Source: CAYGZM01 sp964354365
GTDB taxonomy: Bacteria > Planctomycetota > Phycisphaerae > Sedimentisphaerales > Anaerobacaceae
Assembly: GCA_964354365.1 (NCBI GenBank)
Contig: CAYGZM010000118.1
Coordinates: 1 to 11,414 of the forward strand
DNA length: 11,414 bases
Direction: 5' to 3'
Of this stretch, positions 1-6,733 are shown piece after piece. Under the pieces are notes generated by a model that worked only from the letters and a program-made list of their open reading frames with translations, was not told the origin of the DNA and did not search any database. Position numbers and translations under genes: made by a program. The first letter of the stretch is position 1. Each line of letters opens with the position of its first letter.

Positions 1-2
1 TG

Positions 3-50
3 GCCTCGGGCTTTTCGCTCAGCCTCATGACGACCAAGTTATTCGGATAG
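3..50 (+). CDS. possible 3' end of an upstream gene (partial)
   Basis: The third forward frame is open from the window edge to a TAG at 48-50 and would encode 15 residues ending MTTKLFG. Third codon positions are fairly GC-rich, as in the confirmed genes. The second frame is also open, to about 116, so the choice of frame is uncertain. Too little is visible to name a family, and this may be chance. Confidence 0.2.
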   Translation, partial: ASGFSLSLMTTKLFG

Positions 51-74
51 GCTCTAAATGTCGTGCGGATGCGC

Positions 75-106
75 AAAAAAAACGGCCGCTCAGAACTGAG
101 CGGTCG
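75..106 (-). terminator. rho-independent terminator, minus strand
   Basis: Read on the minus strand, a GC-rich stem made of 106-97 and 92-83 closes a GTTC loop (96-93). Seven pairs next to the loop are perfect, followed by one A-C mismatch and two more pairs. A run of eight T (complement of the A-run 75-82) follows at once. There is no U-tract in the plus direction, so it should stop leftward transcription. The only minus-strand candidate before it is the small ORF at 134-229. Confidence 0.75.
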
Positions 107-133
107 GAGGACTAAAGCGACGCTACAATCCGG

Positions 134-229
134 TCAACACAGGGCAATGTAGCTTGCAATGGCAAGAAATAGAATTCGTTTCTTGTTCAACGTAAATGGG
201 AGCCACGTTTCGTAATAGAATTTCCTCAT
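134..229 (-). CDS. possible 31-residue membrane peptide
   Basis: An ATG at 229 opens 31 codons to a TGA at 134-136. The peptide starts MRKFYYETW, has a basic patch (NKKR) in the middle and ends in a hydrophobic stretch (ILFLAIASYIALC) that could enter the membrane. The terminator hairpin begins about 28 bases after the stop, which is what a small monocistronic gene would look like. Against it: the Shine-Dalgarno is weak (GAGACGGG just upstream), no convincing minus-strand promoter was found, and I recognise no family. An in-frame TAA lies 18 bases before the ATG, so it cannot extend much. Confidence 0.25.
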   Translation of the reverse strand: MRKFYYETWLPFTLNKKRILFLAIASYIALC

Positions 230-485
230 CGCCCGTCTCGAAAATTAGAACTGTTAAATTGTTAACTGCTGGACCCCAACTATGCCATTATGATAACGGA
301 AATGGGCGGAAAAATCAAGAGTAAAATGTGCTATGCGCACATAAAGGGTTGCCAATACTGCACTTATAGTATGAAAAACGGGCGGATTTTTTGGCGGTTT
401 CAGGGATTCAAAAAACGCTCCCGGCAACGGCAGGCAGGCTGCTCTGTGGCGGCTGGCGAAACAAATGGGTGAGCGCAGAACTCGT
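230..485. other. non-coding stretch
   Basis: I see no credible gene here. A 60-codon plus-strand frame from 290 lacks a Shine-Dalgarno, has a composition unlike a folded protein and matches nothing I know. A minus-strand frame running 748 to 254 lies largely antisense to the deacetylase gene. There is a short direct repeat of GTTAA around 254-266. Function unknown; it may hold upstream control sequence for the 522 gene. Confidence 0.5.
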
Positions 486-514
486 TTGACGGGTCTGTAG
501 ACGTGGATTAGACT
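486..514 (+). promoter_or_regulatory. sigma70-type promoter for the deacetylase operon
   Basis: A TTGACG box (486-491) and a TAGACT box (509-514) are separated by exactly 17 bases. The expected transcription start, about seven bases after the -10, falls at or next to the ATG at 522. No Shine-Dalgarno precedes that ATG. The two facts together suggest a leaderless transcript. Confidence 0.55.
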
Positions 515-521
515 GCGATTA

Positions 522-1370
522 ATGAACAAGCGTGTCATAATAAACGCAGACGATTTTGGCTTGTGCAGCGGAGTGAACAGGGCCATTGCGCAGGCGCATA
601 TTGAGGGGGTGCTGAGAAGCGCAACAATCATGGCGAACATGCCAGGCGCGCAAGAGGCCGTCGAGATAGCGAAGGCAAACCGCAGCCTCGGGATCGGGGT
701 CCATTTGAATCTTTCCGAAGGCAGACCGTTATCGAAGAACAACGGCATGGATGCCCTGGTCGAGTGCGACGGGCAATTCGCCTGTTCGGCTTTCAGGCTG
801 TTCGCTTTATGCCTTGCAAGGCGAAGAATTAGAACGGCAATACGGGGGGAACTTGCCGCCCAGATTCAGTGGGTAATCGATAAGGGGCTAAGGCCAACTC
901 ATCTGGATTCGCACAAACATATTCACGCTTTACCCGTAGTATTTCGGATAGTATGCGAATTGGCCAAGGATTTCGGAATCGGCGCCGTCCGCTGGACGTT
1001 TGAGCCAAGAGGGGTCTGTCGGCCGCCCTGGCCTGCGGCAGGCGAAGGGGGGAGGAAAAGGGCCGGCCTTATTCGCCCTCTGGCGCGGATAAACCGGATG
1101 CAAGAGCCGGGTTTGTTGAAAACGAACGCTTTTTTTGGTATTGCACATACAGGGAAAATAGATATAAGCTTCTTCAAGGCCGTTACTCTGTATAATTCTG
1201 CGGCGATTGTGGAAGTAATGACTCACCCGGGATACGCAGACGGCCTTGACCCGGGTAAAACCAGATTGGTTGACCAGCGAAAGGGCGAACTCGACGCACT
1301 TTGCAGCGAGAGGACAAAGCAGTATTTCAGGGACGCAAAAATAGAATTAGTTCATTATGGACAGCTATAA
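522..1370 (+). CDS. YdjC/HpnK-family carbohydrate deacetylase
   Basis: This 282-residue protein belongs to the YdjC/ChbG superfamily of metal-dependent deacetylases and resembles the HpnK type in length and layout. Visible motifs are NADDFG (8-13, with the metal-binding Asp pair), GIGVHLNL (57-64, His61), HLDSHKHIHALP (127-138) and MTHPGY (233-238). The family removes acetyl groups from N-acetylated sugars. No signal peptide is seen, so it should act in the cytoplasm or at the inner membrane face. Next to a polyprenyl-phosphate glycosyltransferase gene that overlaps its 3' end by 14 bases, it probably deacetylates a lipid-linked amino sugar, a role like that of ArnD, which is a different fold. 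Residues about 167-181 are a Gly/Pro-rich loop coded by a palindromic GC-rich insert. Family assignment is firm; substrate is inference. No hopanoid genes are visible nearby. Confidence 0.9.
   Translation: MNKRVIINADDFGLCSGVNRAIAQAHIEGVLRSATIMANMPGAQEAVEIAKANRSLGIGVHLNLSEGRPLSKNNGMDALVECDGQFACSAFRLFALCLARRRIRTAIRGELAAQIQWVIDKGLRPTHLDSHKHIHALPVVFRIVCELAKDFGIGAVRWTFEPRGVCRPPWPAAGEGGRKRAGLIRPLARINRMQEPGLLKTNAFFGIAHTGKIDISFFKAVTLYNSAAIVEVMTHPGYADGLDPGKTRLVDQRKGELDALCSERTKQYFRDAKIELVHYGQL
1018..1055 (+). repeat. GC-rich palindromic insert within the deacetylase gene
   Basis: A perfect 6-bp inverted repeat with a one-base centre (GCCTGCGGCAGGC, 1031-1043) sits in a purine-rich GC tract. It encodes the low-complexity residues PPWPAAGEGG, in a region that I expect to vary among YdjC proteins. 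It looks like a small repetitive element tolerated in frame. The boundaries are estimates. Confidence 0.4.
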
Positions 1371-2337
1371 GAGGACGTGTAACGCAGATTGTTCGATTGT
1401 CGTGCCCTGCTACAACGAAGAGGGTGCGATCCGTGAGCTTTATGAAAGGCTGACCGCCACGATGACGAAAACGGGCCTGCGTTACGAGGCGGTCTTTGTG
1501 GACGACGGCAGCACGGACAGTACGTTAAGTCTGTTGAAAGAAATCGCCGAAAAGGACCGCAATGTGATAGTTATTGAGCTTCGCCGCAATTTCGGACAGA
1601 CCCCGGCACTGGCGGCGGGGTTTGATTTCGCAGGGGGCAGAATAGTAATATCAATGGACGGCGACCTTCAGCACCTGCCTGAGGAGATTCCCGATCTCAT
1701 TGCGAAGATTGAAGAGGGTTATGATATAGTCAGCGGATGGCGTAAGGACCGTGTTGACAATTTGTTTGCGAGAATGATTCCTTCACTAATAGCAAACCGG
1801 CTTGCCAGGAAGATAAGCGGCGCGGAGATTCACGATTTCGGGACGACCTTTAAGGCTTACCGGCGTGAGATAATTGAGGGGCTTGAGCTTTACGGGGAGA
1901 TGCACCGGTTCATTCCGGGAATTCTATCAAACAGCGGCGCTAAGGTCATCGAGATACCTATAACGAACGTTGCCCGTCCCAAAGGGACCAGCAATTACGG
2001 AATATCGAGAACGTTCAGGGTTGTTTTTGACTTGCTGACGCTGACATTTTTGCTCGGGTACCTCACAAAGCCGTTGTATTTCTTCGGCAGATACGCCATG
2101 TATTGTATCGGCGCGGCGGGAGTGCTTGTCGCATACGTACTCTACGACAAAATCGCGTACAACGTACCCATCTTTATTGCTCACGGGCCGCTGGCGGCCC
2201 TGGCAATAGTCCTCGTGCTGGTCGGATCTATGCTCATATCCACCGGCTTGATAGGTGAAATGCTGAGCAGAGTTTATTTCGGTTCGCTGAACAAGAAGAC
2301 ATACGCGGTACGCGGCGTGCATCGCAGAGAGGATTAG
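1357..2337 (+). CDS. family 2 glycosyltransferase, polyprenyl-phosphate type (ArnC/GtrB/DPM1-like)
   Basis: The 326 residues match the usual length of polyprenyl-phosphate glycosyltransferases. An N-terminal GT-A domain shows SIVVPCYNEE (13-22), VDDGSTD (48-54), RRNFGQ (76-81), the metal-binding MDGDLQ (100-105), GWRKDR (127-132) and RPKGTSNYG (207-215). Two C-terminal membrane helices follow (about 242-265 and 272-298). Such enzymes move a sugar from a nucleotide donor to undecaprenyl phosphate on the cytoplasmic face. The gene starts inside the deacetylase gene, so the two are co-transcribed and probably translationally coupled. The product would be the donor for the GT39 transferase coded on the opposite strand at 2879-4579. 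The sugar cannot be told from sequence. Confidence 0.93.
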   Translation: MDSYKRTCNADCSIVVPCYNEEGAIRELYERLTATMTKTGLRYEAVFVDDGSTDSTLSLLKEIAEKDRNVIVIELRRNFGQTPALAAGFDFAGGRIVISMDGDLQHLPEEIPDLIAKIEEGYDIVSGWRKDRVDNLFARMIPSLIANRLARKISGAEIHDFGTTFKAYRREIIEGLELYGEMHRFIPGILSNSGAKVIEIPITNVARPKGTSNYGISRTFRVVFDLLTLTFLLGYLTKPLYFFGRYAMYCIGAAGVLVAYVLYDKIAYNVPIFIAHGPLAALAIVLVLVGSMLISTGLIGEMLSRVYFGSLNKKTYAVRGVHRRED

Positions 2338-2352
2338 CAGCAGATAGGAACC

Positions 2353-2913
2353 ATGAAGAAAAGGAAACGCTCACACAGCGGACTCGGCGTAGTAATAGTC
2401 CTGATTGCAGCGACAATTCTCTTAGTCCGCCATTTTCATATCCGGGGTTTCCGTATTATCAAGCCGGGCGCACTGTATGTGAGCGGCCAGCCGCGAGGGA
2501 TGGATTATATCCGGCTGCTTTACAAGTATAATATTGCAGCAATTGTAAACATCCGTCTGTTGTCGGAGCATAGGGAAGAGAACTGGCACAATGAGGAAAT
2601 AGTATTCGTCAGGACCAACGGAATCAAGTATTTTGAGATGCCAATTGATAAAGCCGGTTTCCTGCCGGACACGCAGACTCAGGAGTGGTTTCTGGCGATT
2701 ATGGCTAACACAGAGAATTTACCGGTGCTCCTGCACGGAGGCAGCGCCGACGACAAAAGGGTAGCTATGCTGGTTGCCGCGTGGCTGCTGAAAAGCCAGA
2801 GATACGCGTTCGAACAAGCTACCAAAGAAGTCAAGAAAATCATCGACGATCGAGAGTTGACGAAAGAAGAGATTGAATTTATCGGCGCCCTGGCAAAAGA
2901 GGCTCGCCCTTAG
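2353..2913 (+). CDS. membrane-anchored dual-specificity-phosphatase-like protein lacking the catalytic cysteine
   Basis: This 186-residue protein has a basic N-terminus, one membrane helix (about 11-26) and a C-terminal domain with the layout of bacterial DSP/PTP-like phosphatases: PGALYVSGQPRG (38-49), a strand IAAIVNIR (61-68) and a P-loop position after VLLH (125-128). The P-loop should read HCxxGxxR. Here it reads HGGSADDKR (128-136), so Cys becomes Gly129, Gly becomes Ala132 and Arg becomes Lys135. The whole protein contains no cysteine. By the positive-inside rule the domain faces the periplasm. It starts 15 bases after the glycosyltransferase stop with AGGA just upstream, so it belongs to the same operon. 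I infer a non-catalytic binding protein; loss of function by decay is the alternative, though the frame is intact. Its last 35 bases overlap the end of the convergent GT39 gene. Confidence 0.75.
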   Translation: MKKRKRSHSGLGVVIVLIAATILLVRHFHIRGFRIIKPGALYVSGQPRGMDYIRLLYKYNIAAIVNIRLLSEHREENWHNEEIVFVRTNGIKYFEMPIDKAGFLPDTQTQEWFLAIMANTENLPVLLHGGSADDKRVAMLVAAWLLKSQRYAFEQATKEVKKIIDDRELTKEEIEFIGALAKEARP

Positions 2914-4579
2914 GGCTGCTGTTATCTTCGTCCGTGACAAGGGGCGCTGATTTGTGGAAGAGCGCGCCGCCGGTATCTTCTTTTCCATGCTGCTCTTGGC
3001 GGTACACCTGTCTGAGCCAGTCATTGGACGCCAATTCTTTCAAATAATCATAAGTGCAGACAACCCAGTCGCCTTGTTCATAGCGATCGTGCAGGATCGA
3101 CTCATCCCGTATCCCCGGCACCACTTTGCCAAAATACTGCACGAATCTGCCGGAGATCTGTCCATAGGCCACGAGTCTATCCGATGGCGGCACTATCCGC
3201 ACAACGCTTCTCGCAAAATCGCGAGCATATCGGTCATGATCCAGTACGGTCGAAAAACCTGCAAAACAAACCATAATCCAGACGACGATACCAGTGAATA
3301 GCGCCCCACATGCGAGTGCGGGTCTTGCTTTGGCAAACAGGATGAGGACAACGACAGTCGCCGCTATCGTCACTATACCAAGCACGAGGGAACGGCCCAA
3401 AAGCTGGGGCATCGCAAAGGCAATAAATATGAGCCCGCCAATGGCGCCCACAAGTACGACACAAGCATGGGCCATCAGGGTATTTTTGGCGAATTTCTGC
3501 TTGCACGCGTTTCGGACAAAAACCATATCTTCCAAGAGAATTCCCATGAGAATCGCCATCGCGGGCATCAAAGGCAGTATGTAGTGCTGGCGTTTGCCGG
3601 CATCAATGGTAAGAAAAGCGAAGTCGGCGACAAACCAAAGCCATAGATATCTCATCAGCGGTCGTTTCTCCGCCCAGACCCTGTAGAAGGGAGCAACCAA
3701 GGCCATCGGCAGGAAAGCGACCCAGGGCGTTACATACTTGAACATGATCAGGAAGTAGTAGTAGATAGGGAAGTTGGCCGGCGCGTAATCGCCGAAAAAG
3801 CGGTCGATGAACTCATTCTTCCACAGGGACAAATCCCAGTTCAACTTGTGAGCGATAAACAGAGGCCACGGCAGCACGATAGTCAGAACAATGATACTTC
3901 CGATAACGGGCAACAGCCTGGGTAAGAGCCTCCACTTTCGATTAAGGGCAACGTGAAGAAGAACCGGGATAAAAACGTATGGCACGGGCGCAGGTCCCTT
4001 GGCAAGGTTAGCAAGGCCGAAGCTGGTCCAGAAAATGAGCATGCAGACAACCCGCTCTCTATGACTCGTGGTGGTAACCGCTGAATAGAAGCTCAGCAGG
4101 GAAAGCATAACGAAGAATGCAAGCGCCATATCCGGCCTGGCACTATGTGAACAGTGAACATAGCTCAATGATGTCGCCCAGACCGCCGTACAAAGGGCCG
4201 CAGTTCTGAAAGAAAGCCACCGATTCACAAAGTAGAGTATGGCCGCCGCCGAGAGAAGCGCAAAAACGGCACTCGGCAGTCTCGCGGTGAATTCATTAAC
4301 TCGGCCTGTGATTTCAGCGAGAGCGGCCACAAGCCAATAGGGAAGCGGCGTCTTATTGAGTCTGGGCTGTCCGTTTATGGTGGGAAATATCCAGTCGCCG
4401 CTTTGAAGCATTTCACGCGCGGTGACCGAGACAAAGCACTCGTGACTGTCTAATGTTCTGGCAGAAAGCATCCACGACGCACTAACAGCCGAGAGAATCA
4501 GTGCGCCACAAACGAGAATCCACTTTGCCCGTTTGCCGGTGGCTGCGGCGTCCAACTTATTCTGCGGCGACAATGACAT
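2879..4579 (-). CDS. GT39-family (ArnT-like) membrane glycosyltransferase
   Basis: This is a large polytopic membrane protein. Numbered from the ATG at 4579 it has 566 residues, close to ArnT (about 550). It shows the first periplasmic-loop signature with an acidic residue (DSHE, then TAREMLQSGDW), LNKTPLPYW, the HSARPDMALAF segment, LAKGPAPVPY and KRQHYILPLMP. These fit the GT-C/PMT superfamily, which transfers a sugar from a polyprenyl-phosphate carrier to lipid A or another envelope acceptor on the outer face. About ten helices precede a soluble C-terminal domain (from about residue 450). Start choice: a GTG at 4588 is possible, but the AGGACGAG about 8 bases before the ATG at 4579 fits that ATG better, one base after the upstream gene's stop. 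The pair is therefore translationally coupled. The acceptor is unknown. Confidence 0.88.
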   Translation of the reverse strand: MSLSPQNKLDAAATGKRAKWILVCGALILSAVSASWMLSARTLDSHECFVSVTAREMLQSGDWIFPTINGQPRLNKTPLPYWLVAALAEITGRVNEFTARLPSAVFALLSAAAILYFVNRWLSFRTAALCTAVWATSLSYVHCSHSARPDMALAFFVMLSLLSFYSAVTTTSHRERVVCMLIFWTSFGLANLAKGPAPVPYVFIPVLLHVALNRKWRLLPRLLPVIGSIIVLTIVLPWPLFIAHKLNWDLSLWKNEFIDRFFGDYAPANFPIYYYFLIMFKYVTPWVAFLPMALVAPFYRVWAEKRPLMRYLWLWFVADFAFLTIDAGKRQHYILPLMPAMAILMGILLEDMVFVRNACKQKFAKNTLMAHACVVLVGAIGGLIFIAFAMPQLLGRSLVLGIVTIAATVVVLILFAKARPALACGALFTGIVVWIMVCFAGFSTVLDHDRYARDFARSVVRIVPPSDRLVAYGQISGRFVQYFGKVVPGIRDESILHDRYEQGDWVVCTYDYLKELASNDWLRQVYRQEQHGKEDTGGALFHKSAPLVTDEDNSSPKGEPLLPGRR

Positions 4580-4580
4580 C

Positions 4581-4928
4581 TTAACCACTCGTCCTATTCA
4601 CAGCCGGCACGTTGACTCTTTTGGCGCTTTTGTAAATCAAATGGATGTTACGCAGATATATGAGGGTGTTCAGGGAGAACCCGGCCATAAAAATAATATT
4701 TCTTATGTGAACAGAATAGCTGAACAATATCAGACTGCCTGCGAGCGATACGAACCAGAAGGACGTCGGCACATAGGATTGTTTTTTGTATTCGCTGGCC
4801 AGCCACTGGAGAACAAATCGCCCGCCAAATACTAACTGCCCTGTCAGCGCCACGATCGCCCAGACAGGGTCATCGACAATCTGCTCGGCGACGGCGTTTT
4901 TGAGGAACTCGATTACTGAGTGGAACAT
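4581..4928 (-). CDS. LAB_N-domain membrane protein (lipid-A-disaccharide synthase N-terminal-like)
   Basis: The 115 residues make a stand-alone LAB_N domain, named after the extension found at the N-terminus of some LpxB proteins. It has three membrane helices (about 21-43, 55-72 and 76-95) and the typical residues GQLVFGGRFVLQW (30-42), SE (45-46), PTSFWFVSLAGS (54-65) and LIYLRN (89-94). The function of the free domain is unsettled. It often sits beside GT2 and GT39 genes, and its size and topology suggest a small transporter or accessory for lipid-linked sugars. A strong Shine-Dalgarno (AGGAG, 7 bases before the ATG) decides the start. It is the first gene of the pair with GT39. Confidence 0.88.
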   Translation of the reverse strand: MFHSVIEFLKNAVAEQIVDDPVWAIVALTGQLVFGGRFVLQWLASEYKKQSYVPTSFWFVSLAGSLILFSYSVHIRNIIFMAGFSLNTLIYLRNIHLIYKSAKRVNVPAVNRTSG

Positions 4929-5206
4929 ATCTTTTCTCCTGCTTCAAGGCCGTGGCCTGTGAATACTACAACTACTACAACATTTCATAAATGGCCCGAG
5001 TATGAGACGAAAAGATTGTAACTGTTTTGACAGATTTCTCCACTCGCTTCGCTCGGTCGAAATGACAGGATAGTCATAGAACTCACGAAATCCGGTACTG
5101 CGTATGAAGCTACTCTTTAGATGTCGTTTTCGTTTATCGCATTTAGACGAGAAAGCCAACCTTACAACTGAGCCTACGTGGCACGGCGGAGCTTCTACGA
5201 TGGCGG
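4929..5206. other. intergenic region upstream of the LAB_N/GT39 pair
   Basis: This 278-base gap separates the reductase stop from the LAB_N start. It contains an interspersed repeat (5031-5069) and a 9-bp tandem TACTACAAC (4964-4981). A reading frame across it on the minus strand encodes STERSEWRNL, a peptide typical of translated repeats, so I do not treat it as a gene. No clean terminator or promoter is visible, although transcription of LAB_N should start here. Confidence 0.5.
5031..5069 (+). repeat. short interspersed repeat (CGCTTCGCTCGGTCGAAATG type)
   Basis: The segment reads from GATTTCTCC through CGCTTCGCTCGGTCGAAATG to ACAGG. I know this sequence type from many bacterial genomes, where its reverse frame appears as STERSEWRNL-like peptides in spurious proteins. 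It shares the AGAT start and ATGACAG end with the element at 6618-6645. Copy number in this genome cannot be judged from one window. Confidence 0.55.
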
Positions 5207-6499
5207 TCAAGCCAGTTTAGCAAAGGCCTCTGCGACCAGTTCGCGTATCGGCAGGCGCTGTGGGCAGCGGGCCTCGACGGCGGTGTAATCCGCGGCGAGC
5301 AGCTTGTTTCTTGCGCCGGCGGGGATTTGGGCGAAGAGGTCTGCGGCCCGTTCGCGGTGGCCGTAGCTGTTGTGGTACATCAGGTAGCGCATTATGTCAC
5401 TGACGTAAGGCGTATCGGGCAGAACGGCATCGCATATATGCGCACAGCCGGCGCAATAGCCTGAGCAGGTGACTGCGGCGTATTCAGCGAGGACGTCTTT
5501 GTCGGCCTGGGTGAGCTCGGTTTTGTCGAGCACGGCGGCGACATTGGCCTTGAGGACGTCGAGATTTTCCATCTGGACGGCCGCACAGCTTATCCTTTCG
5601 TCCTGAAGCGCGAGCTTGATGCAGGCCTGTTCGGGCGAGAAGCCCCGCTGCTGGAAATGGGCGATCATTTTCTTGTCGGCGTCGGTCTCGATCGGCTGGC
5701 GGAATCTTTCAAGCGTGGTCCTGCCGGTAGTCTTCATTGCGATAAGCCCGATGTTGGCTTTGTGGCAGGCTTCGACGGCGGCGAGCATTTCAGGGTCCTG
5801 CATAATGCGGAAATTGTATGCGGGCATAACAACGTCAATCCAGTCGAGTTTTGCGGCTGCGGCAAGAAGGCCGGCCATATTCTTGTGGGTGGTGAAGCCG
5901 AAGTACCTTATGAGCTTGCGTTTTTTGGCATCCTCGGCCCACTTTCCGATGTCTTCGGTCAACTCGGCCGGCTCGGAAGCGGCGTGAGGAGCGTAGTAGA
6001 GGTCGATGTGGTCGGTGTTCATCCTCTTGAGTGAGGTCTGGAGCCTCTGCTCGATTTCCTGGGGCGTTTTCGCAGAGGAGGCTTTAGTAACGAGGAAGAC
6101 GTCTTTCCTCGTCTCGGGATTGTTTTCGAAGAACTTTCCGATGCCAAGCTCGCTGTTTCCGCCGGCGTAGTTGTTGGCGGTATCCCAGTAATTGACGCCA
6201 TATTTGAGGGTGCTTCTCAGGACGATCTGGTTGTCAACGAGGTTGAACATCGTGCCGAGGGCAAGGACGGGGACCTCGACTCCGGTTTTGCCGAGCTTTC
6301 GCTTAGGCATCTGAGCGATCTGGTCTTTCGGCGGCGATTTGGGGGGCTGGCCCGCAGGCGCCTGGGCGGGCTGGGCCTCCACGGCATTGGGTTCAGCCTG
6401 CTCTTTGTGGCGGCAGCCGACCAAAACCGAGCCTAAGCCCGCGGCCCCAACTGTTCTGAGGAAATTCCTTCTGTCGATACTGTTTTGTTTTGCCTGCAT
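5207..6499 (-). CDS. Tat-exported lipoprotein aldo/keto reductase with C-terminal Fe-S motif
   Basis: The protein has 430 residues from the ATG at 6499, which is set by an AGGGAG Shine-Dalgarno nine bases upstream. A longer frame up to 6640 only reads through a repeat. A twin-arginine signal (DRRNFLR, 9-15) ends in a lipobox (LVGC, Cys29), so it should be exported folded and lipid-anchored. A Pro/Gln-rich linker (about 34-58) leads into an aldo/keto reductase barrel with the tetrad Asp106, Tyr111, Lys139 and His172. The tail has CSGYCAGCAHIC (345-356) and a distant CP (412-413), the CxxCxxxC...CP layout of a 4Fe-4S ferredoxin-like domain. It lies 234 bases downstream of the HZS-alpha-like cytochrome gene, so the two may act together in the periplasm. 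Substrate is unknown. A decayed paralogue lies at 11100-11249. Confidence 0.9.
   Translation of the reverse strand: MQAKQNSIDRRNFLRTVGAAGLGSVLVGCRHKEQAEPNAVEAQPAQAPAGQPPKSPPKDQIAQMPKRKLGKTGVEVPVLALGTMFNLVDNQIVLRSTLKYGVNYWDTANNYAGGNSELGIGKFFENNPETRKDVFLVTKASSAKTPQEIEQRLQTSLKRMNTDHIDLYYAPHAASEPAELTEDIGKWAEDAKKRKLIRYFGFTTHKNMAGLLAAAAKLDWIDVVMPAYNFRIMQDPEMLAAVEACHKANIGLIAMKTTGRTTLERFRQPIETDADKKMIAHFQQRGFSPEQACIKLALQDERISCAAVQMENLDVLKANVAAVLDKTELTQADKDVLAEYAAVTCSGYCAGCAHICDAVLPDTPYVSDIMRYLMYHNSYGHRERAADLFAQIPAGARNKLLAADYTAVEARCPQRLPIRELVAEAFAKLA
6345..6375 (-). repeat. 31-bp GC-rich repeat, copy A (in the reductase gene)
   Basis: This segment matches 8438-8468 at 28 of 31 positions, with differences only at offsets 12, 15 and 18. 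The match stops sharply at both ends. It encodes PAQAPAGQ in the linker between lipobox and barrel. Inside is a 6-bp stem (GCCCGC/GCGGGC) with a 10-base loop. Confidence 0.6.
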
Positions 6500-6617
6500 T
6501 GTGTCAGACTCCCTAATAGACGTTTCACAAGTACACGATTCTTCTGATATGCGAGTGTGTGACATCTCAAACGACGGATCCATTCCAAGCGTGGGGAAAC
6601 ATCTCCCTACGCAGACC

Positions 6618-6645
6618 AGATGCTTCACTTCATTCAGCATGACAG
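6618..6645 (+). repeat. short interspersed repeat (GCTTCACTTCATTCAGCATG type)
   Basis: The segment runs from AGATGCTTCAC to CAGCATGACAG. Its reverse frame reads MLNEVKHL, a peptide seen at the false N-termini of many mis-called proteins. Here it makes the reductase frame appear to begin at 6640. It lies in the 234-base gap between the reductase start and the cytochrome stop, where I see no other clear signal. Confidence 0.55.
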
Positions 6646-6733
6646 CTTGTCAGACTACGTATTACAGAGCACGAGCCTGCCTGTCATCATAAATAATTGG
6701 TGGACCGATTGTACAGCATATAATTTTCGGATG

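Noticed and set aside
349..370. TTGCCA and TATAGT as a promoter
   Set aside because: The spacer is only 10 bases.
290..472. 60-codon plus-strand open frame
   Set aside because: No Shine-Dalgarno, no family, and odd composition.
254..748. 164-codon minus-strand open frame
   Set aside because: Its larger part is antisense to the deacetylase with its clear NADDFG start; the rest has no recognisable domain.
4944..5210. 88-codon minus-strand open frame after the reductase
   Set aside because: It reads through an interspersed repeat (STERSEWRNL) and has no domain.
6500..6640. N-terminal extension of the reductase frame
   Set aside because: The extra 47 residues come from a repeat, and the Tat signal plus AGGGAG site place the true start at 6499.
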